Shown here in pieces: positions 17,156 to 26,766 of a stretch of DNA of 64,000 bases. Position 1 is the first letter of the stretch; every line of letters begins with the position of its first letter. The position numbers were made by a program, and so were the translations under genes. Source of the stretch: Nostoc sp. CHAB 5824 (GTDB taxonomy: Bacteria > Cyanobacteriota > Cyanobacteriia > Cyanobacteriales > Nostocaceae); NCBI RefSeq assembly GCF_020829665.1, contig NZ_JAIVFT010000015.1, forward strand, positions 1-64,000, given 5' to 3'. The notes beneath the pieces were generated by a model, which saw nothing but the letters and a program-made list of their open reading frames with translations, had not been told where the DNA came from and did no database searches.

Positions 17156-18208
17156 TTACTTGAGCTTTGCTCTCCATTTGCGAATAGCACTAGCAGTTCT
17201 GGCGACAGGTGGCATGTATACATCAGAAGTTTCGTGAGAATTTTTGTGTTGTGTAATACTTTTATTATTTAATTTTTGGGTAGTTAGACAGTTAGCCAAA
17301 GTAGGCAAATAGTTTTCATAATTTAAAACTTTTATTACTTCATCGGCAGTCTTAAACCGATCATGTAACGTAATCTTCACCATTTTTCCTAAAATCTGGG
17401 CGAAATTGTCGCTAATATTTACCTCTTTTTGCCAACATATTTCACCAGTATTTGCGTCGTAGTCAAATTCTAAAGGATTTTTAGCAGTCAACATATAAAT
17501 ACAAGTTATACCCAATGCATAAATATCACTGGCATAAACTGGACGTAGAGAAAACTGTTCTGGTGGTGCAAATCCCCTAGTCCCGATAAAGTTAGTGTTT
17601 GCAGCTTGATTGATTGAGTTTTCACAAGCATCAACTAATTGCTCTTTCACCGCACCAAAATCAATCAGCACTACCCGCCCATCATACTCACACCGCAATA
17701 AATTCTGGGGCTTAATATCCCGATGAATCACATGATGTTTATGAAGATACTGTAATACAGGTAATAATTCTTGTAAAAACTGTTTAACTGAGGCTTCACT
17801 TTTGGCCCCATTTTGCCGCACTTCTCGTGCCAAAGTTAAACCCGGCACGTATTCTTGAATTAAAAAAAACTCCCCATTCGCCTGAAAGTAGTCTAATAGC
17901 ATAGGAATTTGCGAATGACTACCGAGTTGACCCAAGGTTTTTGCTTCTTTTTCAAAGCGTGTACATGCTCTTTGCCAACTTTGGTGATTAGTCACTTTTG
18001 GACAAAGCTGTTTAATCACACACAGGGGATTCCCAGGTAGTACGGCATTTTTGGCTAAAAACGTGATGCCAAAACCACCTCGTCCCAAAATTTTCAATAT
18101 TTCATAGCGATCGCGAAATAGCTTCTTGGAACCACACATCTGACCAAGTTGAGTTTGCTGTGAAATGCTCTCTTGAGAATTCGTTATTTTCTGAGAAAAG
18201 CGATTCAT
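17156..18208 (-). CDS. Ser/Thr protein kinase, kinase domain only
   Basis: This is a 350-residue eukaryotic-type kinase. The catalytic domain (about 35-295) has the glycine loop LGRGGFGITF, Lys in CVIKQL, HRD in VIHRDIKPQN and DFG in LIDFGAVKE. A GTRGFAPPEQ activation segment with APE-like PPE is also present. The N-terminal 30 residues are Ser/Gln-rich, and unlike the two neighbours there is no zinc ribbon. The C-terminal 50 residues are basic and end without a membrane helix or WD40 repeats, so the protein is probably cytoplasmic. It resembles the kinase part of the WD40 kinases and may have arisen by loss of the sensor half. Substrate unknown. Confidence 0.9.
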   Translation of the reverse strand: MNRFSQKITNSQESISQQTQLGQMCGSKKLFRDRYEILKILGRGGFGITFLAKNAVLPGNPLCVIKQLCPKVTNHQSWQRACTRFEKEAKTLGQLGSHSQIPMLLDYFQANGEFFLIQEYVPGLTLAREVRQNGAKSEASVKQFLQELLPVLQYLHKHHVIHRDIKPQNLLRCEYDGRVVLIDFGAVKEQLVDACENSINQAANTNFIGTRGFAPPEQFSLRPVYASDIYALGITCIYMLTAKNPLEFDYDANTGEICWQKEVNISDNFAQILGKMVKITLHDRFKTADEVIKVLNYENYLPTLANCLTTQKLNNKSITQHKNSHETSDVYMPPVARTASAIRKWRAKLK

Positions 18209-18409
18209 TAGTATAGAGTATCTGTTTTGAAATGTCTCTAATCTTACGACAAATATTTGTTGGAAACAGTAAGATTACTGGATCTTTGCCAAATCCTCAT
18301 TACTCTCCTATGCAAAATTCAAACAGTAAAAATAAATTTTGTAGAATTTACGCATTGACAAGAGAAATTCAATATGCATTTAAAAACCTTTGTAACACAT
18401 GAATTGGCT

Positions 18410-18642
18410 GTAGAAGCGTACAACTGTACGCCCCTACTAGGTATTTTGTGAAATAGTATTGTCTCGTTCCCAGTCTCAGACTGGGAATGCCCTTAGGAGG
18501 CTCCGCCTCCAGAATTGGCGACAGCAGCCCAATGAAGTGCATTTCCAGCCAGAGGCTCTTAACGAGGTTTTAAAAGGGTTTTGGCTTAAGTTGACACGTA
18601 TGACAACTGTACGCCGCTACTAGGTATTTTGTGAAATGGTAT
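18410..18642. mobile_element. small palindrome-rich element flanked by 39-bp direct repeats
   Basis: The core (18460-18603) runs from TGTCTCGTTCCCAGTCTCAG to CTTAAGTTGACACGTATGA and contains self-complementary blocks CCCAGTCTCAGACTGGG and GGAGGCTCCGCCTCC. The same core recurs inverted at 26767-26913 and direct at 46625-46770. Here it sits between two near-identical 39-bp repeats (18421-18459 and 18604-18642, two mismatches) starting CAACTGTACGCC. No transposase gene is present, so it is a non-autonomous MITE-like element or a recombination product. Confidence 0.75.
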
Positions 18643-18662
18643 AACACCAAGGACATTGAATT

Positions 18663-20897
18663 CTAAGGCACTTCAATAGGAATCAAAGTATTTTCTGGCA
18701 AGTAGTTGGAAAAACGCCCTTCATCAGCAAGCACCAAAATCAGGCGCAGAGGATAATCTGGCGGAACTTGCAAGTCTGCCCACGGTACTGCCAACTCTAA
18801 ACAACTATTTATTGCTACTTGAGCGCGACTGAAACGGGGATGCCATTGATAATTGTCTCCAGCTTCCTGAAATTGAATCGATTGCGTCAGCAAGTTAACT
18901 TCCAGAAGATGGTGAAAATGGTAATTAAGTGGGGCTGTATCTGGTACATCTGCCAAGGGAACTGGGCTGTTGACCATTGTTTTTTCTGGATAGAACCAGA
19001 GCAAATTCAACTCTGTTGGCAAGTCTTGCCCTGGTACAGCGCCACTTTTAAAGTCCAGCCGCAAATAGAAATTTAGGTGATCTACCCCATACCAAAGTCG
19101 CTGGATGACACTGCTATTGTGCATCGTCCCCCGCGCCCCGCCGATTTCTATACGTCCAGCTTTATCCCAATCTTGTTCATCACCCTTACCATCGATGACG
19201 GGATGAATAAACCCTTGTGGGGTGTGGTTTCCCTGCGCTTGGTGGATTTCCACTGGTTGCTTGAGATAGGGCGGTACAGGTTCATTTAATGCCTTGTAAA
19301 TGCCAAACAAGTGTTCTCGAAACAACTGGTCAAAAATGGCATCCTGATTTGAGGAGTGTCCTGCACCAAACCACCAAAACCAGTCAGAGCCTTCTGCGGC
19401 ATACAATGCTTCCCACGCTTCGGGGTTGTTTTCTTCCGTCGCTTCGGGATGACTTGCGAGCATAACTCTTGCTTCTGTCAAGTAATCCCAAGCACGATTT
19501 TTGGCGGGATCGCCGATCCAAGTGGTGAAACTGCCATCCACCCAAGAACCACTATGTAGTTGTCCTCCGGGAATGGTGGCTGTGGCTGGAAATTCTTCCA
19601 GAAATTCGGAGACAGTAACGAGCTTGAGGTGGGGTTCATCGCTCAAGCTTTGATATAAAGCTTCTAGGAAGGGTTTACCATCTTGAGGATAAAATTCCCA
19701 GCAATTCTCACCATCCAAGGCGATGGTAACTAACCAAGGTTGTTCACTTTGACTTTCTCTTTGCATTTTAGCGATCGCTTGCAAATGTCCCACTAAGTCC
19801 GCCGCTGCTTGTTTTGCTGGCATCGCACTGTAGGTAAAGCCAATCAAATCTGATAATCTGTGGTCACGAAACACAATTGACAAATCACCCTCTGCGGTTT
19901 GCAGGCGATACGGTTGATACAGCAGTTCTGGTTGCTGCACATTCCCTGCCCCATCCCGATGAAAAAAGTGTTTCAGCGTCCATCCCAAGACGGCTTCATC
20001 TGAGCATATCCACTTAAATCCCTGGTTAATAATATCTGGAAGTATTGCTGGACTTACTGACTGTTCCGAAGGCCACAAACCACGAGGTATCTGTCCAAAG
20101 CGGTCTTTATAAAAGTTCCAAGCTTTCTGCAAGTGGCGGGGAATATCTTCTGCCCACTGAAATCGCTGCTTGGGTAGCGTCATATTTGGCACAGCTACCC
20201 GACCAGAGTTAGTATCAGCTAGCAAGGGCAAAATCGGGTGGGTGTAAGGCGTGGTGGTAACTTCTAGCTGCCCCGCCTCCTGCATTTTTCGATGTTGGGG
20301 GATAATGCGGCTGAGAATTTCTCGCTGTTTGGAATAAATGCGCTGGCGATCGCTTAAAGTAAAATTCCGACCCTGTTTTAACCAAGTAGCAATTTCAGGA
20401 TCATCCCAAAATAGCGGATCGATCCAAGCCAAATTGTGCCAAGCTAGCAAATCACCATAATCTGGCAATTCCCAATTTGCTAAACACCAAGCTTGCCCTT
20501 TTTCCTGCCTTTGCTGGTACAACTCGGCATAGCGGGGATGAGGATCAATTAGGGTGTGGTGATTGGCATCAAAAAAGTGTTGGATAATAAATTCGCGCTG
20601 TTGCTGGGTAAGTTGTTCATCCGGTGTCAAGCTGGCTGTGAGGTAAGGGTCAAAAGCAGTGCCAGCAATATAATCTTCGAGTTGCAATATCAGCGATGGT
20701 ACTAAATTCACTGTTTGGTGTAACTTAGGATACCGTTCTAAGAGCAATACCAAATCCAAATAATCTTTAGTCCCATGCAAACGTACCCAAGGTAGCCGAT
20801 ACTGCTGACTAGGAGATAGCGAAATGCCGCTGCCAGGAGATTTGTACAGCGGCTGATGTTGATGCCAGATAAAAGCGATGTAAAGAGGATGGGACAT
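18663..20897 (-). CDS. glycoside hydrolase family 57 protein
   Basis: This is a 744-residue GH57 enzyme, a retaining family acting on alpha-glucans (amylopullulanases, 4-alpha-glucanotransferases, branching enzymes). The start IAFIWHQHQPLY is the hallmark first motif, with the metal- and substrate-site His. Later motifs include GLWPSEQSVSP (about 267-277), where the catalytic Glu is expected, CSDEAVLGW and TIALDGENCWEFYP (about 392-405). The C-terminal 170 residues are beta-rich and resemble a carbohydrate-binding domain (FNYYLRLDF-like stretch, LELAVPWADL). There is no signal peptide, so it should act on cytoplasmic glycogen. The exact substrate cannot be read from the sequence. The upstream spacer to nfu (20898-20976) is a short hairpin repeat. 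Confidence 0.9.
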   Translation of the reverse strand: MSHPLYIAFIWHQHQPLYKSPGSGISLSPSQQYRLPWVRLHGTKDYLDLVLLLERYPKLHQTVNLVPSLILQLEDYIAGTAFDPYLTASLTPDEQLTQQQREFIIQHFFDANHHTLIDPHPRYAELYQQRQEKGQAWCLANWELPDYGDLLAWHNLAWIDPLFWDDPEIATWLKQGRNFTLSDRQRIYSKQREILSRIIPQHRKMQEAGQLEVTTTPYTHPILPLLADTNSGRVAVPNMTLPKQRFQWAEDIPRHLQKAWNFYKDRFGQIPRGLWPSEQSVSPAILPDIINQGFKWICSDEAVLGWTLKHFFHRDGAGNVQQPELLYQPYRLQTAEGDLSIVFRDHRLSDLIGFTYSAMPAKQAAADLVGHLQAIAKMQRESQSEQPWLVTIALDGENCWEFYPQDGKPFLEALYQSLSDEPHLKLVTVSEFLEEFPATATIPGGQLHSGSWVDGSFTTWIGDPAKNRAWDYLTEARVMLASHPEATEENNPEAWEALYAAEGSDWFWWFGAGHSSNQDAIFDQLFREHLFGIYKALNEPVPPYLKQPVEIHQAQGNHTPQGFIHPVIDGKGDEQDWDKAGRIEIGGARGTMHNSSVIQRLWYGVDHLNFYLRLDFKSGAVPGQDLPTELNLLWFYPEKTMVNSPVPLADVPDTAPLNYHFHHLLEVNLLTQSIQFQEAGDNYQWHPRFSRAQVAINSCLELAVPWADLQVPPDYPLRLILVLADEGRFSNYLPENTLIPIEVP

Positions 20898-20903
20898 AAG
20901 AAT

Positions 20904-20975
20904 AGTTAGGAGTTAAGAATGAGGAGTTAGGAGTTGATTCAAAACTCAATAACTCCTAACTCCTAACTCCTAACT
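20904..20975. repeat. inverted heptamer arrays (AGTTAGG / CCTAACT)
   Basis: Left arm repeats of AGTTAGGAGTTA face right arm repeats of AACTCCTAACTCC, so the 72 bases can fold as a hairpin. They occupy nearly the whole gap between the GH57 and nfu genes. Confidence 0.75.
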
Positions 20976-20976
20976 T

Positions 20977-21207
20977 TTACACCACTTGCTCAATTTCTGC
21001 AATTTCAGGAATCATTTCCTTTAAACGTCGTTCAATACCCATTCTCAGGGTCATTGCAGAACTGGGACAAGAACCACACGCACCTTGTAGGCGCAGTTTT
21101 ACAACAGGCCCATCGAGTTCTACCAGTTCCACATTGCCGCCATCAGACATCAGATAAGGGCGCATTTCATCTAAGACTGTTTCAACGTTGTCAATTGTGA
21201 GTTCCAT
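20977..21207 (-). CDS. Nfu-type iron-sulfur cluster scaffold protein
   Basis: This is a 76-residue protein equal to a single NifU C-terminal (Nfu) domain, like the CnfU/Nfu proteins of cyanobacteria and plastids. The motif LQGACGSCPSSAMTL carries the Cys-x2-Cys pair that binds a transient iron-sulfur cluster between two subunits. SDGGNVELVELDG is the usual N-terminal strand motif. In cyanobacteria Nfu supplies clusters to targets such as photosystem I. A cysteine desulfurase, the usual sulfur donor, is in this window at 35452 but not linked. Its length matches the family exactly. Confidence 0.95.
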   Translation of the reverse strand: MELTIDNVETVLDEMRPYLMSDGGNVELVELDGPVVKLRLQGACGSCPSSAMTLRMGIERRLKEMIPEIAEIEQVV

Positions 21208-21733
21208 AGTTTTAGACCTGCTAAGTTAATGATGGGCATTGGGGAGCCAGTGCGTTGGGCGGGCAATGCCCGACTTGTTCGCTTTTAGCGTTCCCGCAGG
21301 GTAGCAACTGGCGTCATGGGGCATTGGGCATGGGGCATTGAATAAATAATTATCTCTGTGCCCTATGCGCCGTTACTCATTAACCATTATCCAAAATATT
21401 ATTTTCCAGCTTTGTTAAATCGATCCTAAATCTAATTGCCGCTAGATTGTCAGGTGTCAGTTTTTAATGACTTTTGACTAAACCATTGCTGATTTTAGCG
21501 ACTTGATATTAGATTAGCTGAACAATTTGTTGTGCAAGCCCTCCTACTCTACTTTAGCCTTTAAAGTACTGAAGAGAACCTCAGGAGGTAATGACAAGGA
21601 AAGTTTTTTCCCAATACCCCATCCCCAATATGGTTATTAAATAATAATTACTAAAAAAATTTAAACTTTAAAACTCAAAACCCAGTACTGGTATCTTCCA
21701 AATGACTAATGACCAATGACCAATGACTAATGA
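21208..21733. other. repeat-bearing spacer
   Basis: About 525 bases hold a small repeat of the GGGCGGGCAATGCCCG and TTAGCGTTCCCGCAGGG kind (21255-21305), a GGGGCATTGGGCAT run (21318-21342) and an AATGACCAATGACTAATG STRR (21700-21736) that reaches the stop of the histidine kinase gene. No gene is seen. Confidence 0.5.
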
Positions 21734-23503
21734 CTAACATTCAGCACTGTTTGTTGAGTCGCTATCACTAGATGAAACCATGACTGGTTGTTGATATAGT
21801 GGCACGGTGAATGTGACTGTTGAGCCAAGTCCTTCGCCCAGACTATAAAAATGTACCTCGCCGCCCATTGCCTCCACTAGCTTTTGGGATATTGCCAGTC
21901 CTAACCCTGTACCGCCATACTGGCGAGTGCGGGAGCCATCCACCTGAGAGAATAATTGAAAAAGTTTATCTTGTTTGTCCAAAGAAACACCGATGCCAGT
22001 GTCTGCCACACGTACTCTCACCATGCCAGGAAATTCCTGACCTTGAAAGTTCGGCTTCGCTTTTTTGAGGACTAAATCAGCGCTGACGGTGACACCGCCC
22101 TCATGGGTAAATTTGATGGCATTACCTACCAAATTGAGCATAACTTGTAGCAACCGTTGGTAGTTGCTTTGAACAATGATTTCATCGGAGGTAGCAGGCA
22201 TTTGCATCCGGAAGCTGAGGTTTCTCATTTCTGCTTGGGGACGCATGAAACTTTCTACAGCACTAAATAGCTCATCTAGCTTCACTGGAGCATAAGCTAG
22301 CTCCATTTTGCCAGCTTCGATTTTGGCAATGTCCAAAATGTCGTTGATGATATTCAGCAGATGTATCGATAAGTGGTGAGCTTCTGCTAAAAATTGGTTT
22401 TGTTCTTCTGGGTCATCTGCCATCCCTTCTAAAATCAGCTTCAAGAAGCCAATCATGCCGTTGAGGGGGGTACGAATTTCATGGGATACATTAGCCAGAA
22501 ACTCACTTTTGAGGCGGGAAGCTTCTTCGGCTTTTTGACGTGCTGCTTCTAATTCTTTATATAAAGTAGCATGAGCGATCGCAGTTCCCAATTGATCTGC
22601 TGCTTCTTTTGCCAGCTCTAATTCTGATTCTGTTAATGTGTAGCATTCATCCTGCCAACTCAAGGCAATCAATCCATTGGCTTGGTCTTGATAGCAAGTT
22701 GCAATCACCAAAGTTTTCTGCCGCTTAGACTCTGTGTATCCAGGCACTTCCATCACAACTGGTTCTAGGGTTGCCAAGACCTGAGCAAAGGCAGGCTCAG
22801 AAGCTATATTTATTTCTGAGCCAAGTACTGATTTGAGTTCTGGCTGGCGATACTCAGCCTTCACCTCCACTTTTGAGTTAGAGGGCTGATAAGGACAAAT
22901 AATACAGCGCTCCAGCCGCAGTGCTTTCCCCAAACTGTCAACTGTTTGCTGCCAAATAATATCTAAATCTAATGTCCGGCGGATATTTCTGGTAATGCGA
23001 TTTACCAGTTTTTGGTGTTGCTGAGAACGCATTGCTAACTCTATTTGTGTGGGCGTTTTTGATGCCACAGGCAGTTGTTTTTTGTTGAGTGTCGCTTGCA
23101 CTAACCGTCCCATCACTAAAACTCTAGTGGCAGTCGTTCCCAAATTCGGCATAATCGGACTAATCACCAAGTCCAACTCAAATAATTCCTGGTGGTAGCT
23201 AAACCAACACTGAAACCTTTCTGGCACTAAACTTGTCAAAATTCGGTGCAATCGTTCCAAATAAGTAACCTTATCCACCGGAGCAAAGGTTTGGGTCTGG
23301 TTCAGCTCCTCAACTATTTTTTCGCTATTTAACCCCAGGAGTTCGCTGTGCTGCCAACAAAAGGTCAGATAGCGCCCTGCCCCATCTTGCGTATACACCA
23401 ACTCGGCTCCTAAAGTTGGTAATGAGCCATCAGTTTTACTGGTAATAGATTCCAGATTTTGGGAAAATACATTTGGCAATTGGGAATTGGCAGTAATAGT
23501 CAT
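21734..23503 (-). CDS. GAF-domain sensor histidine kinase
   Basis: This is a 589-residue sensor kinase. The N-terminus (about 30-125) looks like a degenerate PAS domain (YTQDGAGRYLTFCWQHSELL). A GAF domain follows at about 175-310 (LDIIWQQTVDSLGKALRLER). The HisKA dimerisation helix has phospho-acceptor His341 in SHEIRTPLNG, and the ATPase shows N box NLVGNAIKFT, G1 ADTGIGV and G2 GTGLGLAIS. No membrane helix and no receiver domain are present, so it is a soluble kinase needing a separate response regulator. The GAF domain has Cys in ERCIICPY, but not in the context of a clear bilin site, so I do not call it a phytochrome. The partner regulator is not adjacent. Confidence 0.9.
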   Translation of the reverse strand: MTITANSQLPNVFSQNLESITSKTDGSLPTLGAELVYTQDGAGRYLTFCWQHSELLGLNSEKIVEELNQTQTFAPVDKVTYLERLHRILTSLVPERFQCWFSYHQELFELDLVISPIMPNLGTTATRVLVMGRLVQATLNKKQLPVASKTPTQIELAMRSQQHQKLVNRITRNIRRTLDLDIIWQQTVDSLGKALRLERCIICPYQPSNSKVEVKAEYRQPELKSVLGSEINIASEPAFAQVLATLEPVVMEVPGYTESKRQKTLVIATCYQDQANGLIALSWQDECYTLTESELELAKEAADQLGTAIAHATLYKELEAARQKAEEASRLKSEFLANVSHEIRTPLNGMIGFLKLILEGMADDPEEQNQFLAEAHHLSIHLLNIINDILDIAKIEAGKMELAYAPVKLDELFSAVESFMRPQAEMRNLSFRMQMPATSDEIIVQSNYQRLLQVMLNLVGNAIKFTHEGGVTVSADLVLKKAKPNFQGQEFPGMVRVRVADTGIGVSLDKQDKLFQLFSQVDGSRTRQYGGTGLGLAISQKLVEAMGGEVHFYSLGEGLGSTVTFTVPLYQQPVMVSSSDSDSTNSAEC

Positions 23504-23675
23504 TAATTGAGTTGGATAGACAAAGGGTATCCGACCGTAATTTTACTAAAGCTGCTCAAATTTTCGCATAAATTTTTACAGCTTTTTCGTTTTTTATTGG
23601 GTATTTATTGGTGAGCTGAAATCCAGATTGACAAACTTTACTTTTTTAACTTGCATGACAGCTAGATTAATAGCG

Positions 23676-23912
23676 TCAATCATTCCATTCACCCCGAGGA
23701 GGAACGGGTTTACGCACAGGGGTGCGCGTCAGTTCATCATCTCTAAGAATTTCACCCCGCAACCACTGGCGAATCGCCACCTCAATCACTTTACTTGGGT
23801 CATTGGTGAGATGCTGAATTTGCTCTAGTAGCTCGGAGTCCAGGCGGATAGCAATTTCTACCTTATCGGCTCGTGTGTTTTCCGCTTCGGTAGTTTTCTC
23901 TTGCATATTCAT
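23676..23912 (-). CDS. small ribbon-helix-helix-like protein
   Basis: This is a 78-residue protein. The central part (about 18-50: KVEIAIRLDSELLEQIQHLT, NDPSKVIEVAIRQWL) has the pattern of a ribbon-helix-helix DNA-binding fold: a short strand followed by two helices. It resembles CopG/Arc-type regulators and antitoxins. The C-terminal tail is basic and proline-rich (TRTPVRKPVPPRGEW). No toxin gene is next to it, so it is more likely a free-standing regulator. It lies between the histidine kinase and lepA, with spacers on both sides. Confidence 0.65.
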   Translation of the reverse strand: MNMQEKTTEAENTRADKVEIAIRLDSELLEQIQHLTNDPSKVIEVAIRQWLRGEILRDDELTRTPVRKPVPPRGEWND

Positions 23913-24483
23913 AGGTTTGATATACTCTGAATTGGTTTTGTCTAAAGCTTTGTAAAGTAGTTATATTCATATATTTGGGCTAATTCACTGAAAAATATTC
24001 AAGGGGACAGTTACATAGTTCCCCGAAATAGCACCAAAGTAACAGCTTTAAGTTTCAAATCGCATTTTTCATATAACTGACTAGACAATGGCTTTAGAAG
24101 TTTTGCCGAGAAATCAGTGATTATGGGTAATTACGGGTGGTAATTGCCCAAGATCCATACATGATCCCTATATGTACTTATTTACATTTATTGTACGCTC
24201 CTAGCTGATGAATACTAGCAGCGACAAATAGACTTTCATAATATTCTTAAAAGCCCACCTATTTAGATCGAAAGTTAAAGATGGGGTGAAGAGGCAGGGA
24301 GAGCAGGGGAGGCAGGGGGAGCAGGGGGAGCAGGGGGAGAATAAGAACTTTTAACTCCTAGCTCCTAACTTTTAACTCCTAACTCAGCACTAAAAGCTAG
24401 GAGCGTCTTGGCTAAGAAAGCATTAAAATACATTAAGTAAATTGCTCTATTAACTTTGGTTGCTGCTAAGGCAAAGATAGTAT
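23913..24483. other. spacer with G-rich tandem repeats before lepA
   Basis: About 570 bases. A G-rich array (24289-24340, GGGGGAGCA units) and an AACTCCTAACT array (24350-24385) lie near the lepA side. The part near 23950-24250 is AT-rich and could hold promoters for both divergent genes. No gene or RNA is recognised. Confidence 0.5.
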
Positions 24484-26295
24484 ATGACTGACGTTCCCGC
24501 AGTTCGCATTCGCAATTTTTGTATTATTGCTCACATCGACCACGGGAAATCAACCCTCGCCGATCGCTTGCTACAAGCTACTGGCACTGTTGAAGACCGA
24601 CAGATGAAGGAACAGTTCCTCGACAATATGGATTTGGAACGGGAGCGCGGCATTACAATTAAGCTGCAAGCTGCCCGGATGAACTACACATCCAAAGATG
24701 GTCAGCAGTATGTGCTGAACCTAATTGATACTCCGGGACATGTGGATTTCTCTTATGAAGTCTCCCGCTCTCTTGTTGCTTGTGAAGGAGCGCTATTGGT
24801 AGTAGATGCGTCCCAAGGTGTGGAGGCGCAAACTTTGGCAAATGTATATTTAGCCTTAGAGAATAACCTGGAAATTATCCCGGTTTTGAATAAAATCGAT
24901 TTGCCTGGGGCAGAACCAGAACGGGTAATTGGCGAAATTGAAGAAATTATCGGTCTAGATTGCAGTGGTGCGATTCTTGCCTCTGCTAAAGAAGGAATTG
25001 GTATTGATGAGATTTTAGAAGCAGTTGTCGAGCGGATACCGCCACCGCCGAACACGATAAATGAACGCTTACGAGCCTTAATATTTGATAGCTATTACGA
25101 CAGTTACCGAGGAGTAATTGTGTATTTCCGAGTGATGGATGGCACTCTGAAAAAAGGCGATCGCATCCATTTAATGGCATCCGGTAAAGAATTTGAAATT
25201 GATGAGCTAGGTGTCCTTTCTCCCACTCAAAAGCAAGTTGAAGAACTGCACGCTGGGGAAGTAGGCTATTTGGGAGCGGCAATTAAAGCTGTAGCTGATG
25301 CACGGGTAGGAGACACAATTACCCTAAGTAAGGCGAAAGCAGAGTCACCCTTACCGGGTTATGCAGAAGCGAACCCGATGGTTTTTTGCGGGATGTTTCC
25401 CATTGATGCTGATCAATTTGAAGACTTGCGGGAAGCTTTAGAAAAGCTCGAACTTAACGATGCCGCGCTGCATTACGAACCAGAAACTTCTAGTGCGATG
25501 GGGTTTGGCTTCCGTTGTGGATTTTTGGGCTTGCTGCACATGGAAATCGTCCAAGAACGTCTAGAGCGAGAGTATAACCTAGATTTAATCATTACAGCCC
25601 CCTCGGTGGTTTATAAGGTAATTACCGTCAAAGGTGAGGAACTGTACATCGATAATCCTAGCCGCTTACCTTCTCCCAACGATCGCGAAAAAATTGAAGA
25701 ACCCTACGTCCAAGTAGAGATGATTACGCCGGAAACCTATGTTGGCAGCTTGATGGAGTTGTCACAAAATCGCCGTGGCATCTTCAAGGATATGAAATAT
25801 CTCGCCCAAGGACGAACCACACTTACTTATGAGCTACCCTTGGCGGAAGTTGTGACTGACTTTTTCGATCAGATGAAGTCGCGATCGCGCGGTTACGCTA
25901 GTATGGAATATCACATCATCGGCTACCGTGAAAATCCTCTGGTGAAGCTGGATATCATGATTAACGGCGATCCTGTGGATTCCTTGGCGATGATTGTACA
26001 TCGGGATAAAGCTTACAACGTCGGGCGGGCAATGGCAGAAAAACTCAAGGAACTAATTCCTCGCCATCAATTTAAAGTACCAATTCAGGCATCTATTGGC
26101 AGTAAAGTGATTGCCAGCGAACACATTCCCGCCTTGAGGAAAGATGTGCTAGCCAAGTGCTACGGTGGTGACATCAGCCGGAAGAAGAAACTTTTACAGA
26201 AGCAAGCAAAAGGTAAAAAGCGGATGAAATCTGTAGGTACTGTGGATGTACCGCAGGAAGCCTTTATGGCAGTACTGCGCTTGGATCAAAGCTAA
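24484..26295 (+). CDS. lepA: translation factor LepA (elongation factor 4)
   Basis: This is a 603-residue ribosome-associated GTPase that back-translocates or remodels stalled ribosomes. The GTPase motifs are complete: G1 AHIDHGKS, the RGITIKLQ switch I, G3 DTPGHVDF and G4 NKIDLPGA. The EF-G-like domains and the LepA-specific C-terminal domain (GGDISRKKKLLQKQAKGKKR) are present. Length matches the family. A single gene with long spacers on both sides suggests it is transcribed alone. Confidence 0.97.
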   Translation: MTDVPAVRIRNFCIIAHIDHGKSTLADRLLQATGTVEDRQMKEQFLDNMDLERERGITIKLQAARMNYTSKDGQQYVLNLIDTPGHVDFSYEVSRSLVACEGALLVVDASQGVEAQTLANVYLALENNLEIIPVLNKIDLPGAEPERVIGEIEEIIGLDCSGAILASAKEGIGIDEILEAVVERIPPPPNTINERLRALIFDSYYDSYRGVIVYFRVMDGTLKKGDRIHLMASGKEFEIDELGVLSPTQKQVEELHAGEVGYLGAAIKAVADARVGDTITLSKAKAESPLPGYAEANPMVFCGMFPIDADQFEDLREALEKLELNDAALHYEPETSSAMGFGFRCGFLGLLHMEIVQERLEREYNLDLIITAPSVVYKVITVKGEELYIDNPSRLPSPNDREKIEEPYVQVEMITPETYVGSLMELSQNRRGIFKDMKYLAQGRTTLTYELPLAEVVTDFFDQMKSRSRGYASMEYHIIGYRENPLVKLDIMINGDPVDSLAMIVHRDKAYNVGRAMAEKLKELIPRHQFKVPIQASIGSKVIASEHIPALRKDVLAKCYGGDISRKKKLLQKQAKGKKRMKSVGTVDVPQEAFMAVLRLDQS

Positions 26296-26383
26296 TTTAA
26301 GAGTGTTTAATCTTCAAAAACAATTGGCTGCTTGCGCCTACATCTCAACCGGAAAAAACATAATAAAAAACTAACCCCCTGCC

Positions 26384-26756
26384 CTCTTCCCTACAAGGGA
26401 ATGGGCAGGGTGGTTTCATACGAAAAAAGAAAAATACATAAGTCTTGATTTCTCGTTTTGTGTCTAGGTTTTTTCCCTCACTTCCATTCCTCTCCCCCAC
26501 GGGCTATGGTGTACACACATCTCTACACATGATGCAAAACGTTATCTGATCCTCCTAAATCCCCCTTAAAAAGGGGGACTTTGAGAGGTTTTTGCCCCCC
26601 AATTTATCGGGGGGTTGGGGGGATCAAAAGCTTGTGGGACAACTTTAGAAGACTTGTGTGTACACCGTAGCCCCCACGGGGGGAGAGGCTTTGAAACCCA
26701 GTTTTAGTTTTTCTCTGCTTGTATGAAACCACCCTGCTTCCCTACAAGGGAATGGG
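26384..26756. mobile_element. nested inverted-repeat (palindromic) element
   Basis: Three inverted-repeat pairs are nested. The outer pair is CAGGGTGGTTTCATAC at 26406-26421 against GTATGAAACCACCCTG at 26721-26736, perfect over 16 bp, and each arm is also flanked by a small palindrome, TTCCCTACAAGGGAA. The middle pair is CTATGGTGTACACAC (about 26490-26518) against GTGTGTACACCGTAG (about 26656-26686). The innermost block is a GATCC...GGATC hairpin with CCCCCT and GGGGGG arms (26549-26625). It looks like elements inserted one within another. No transposase gene is seen. Confidence 0.7.
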
Positions 26757-26766
26757 GGAGCCAAAG

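Noticed and set aside
24986..25282. Minus-strand frames inside lepA
   Set aside because: Complete overlap with the highly conserved lepA gene; no independent signal.
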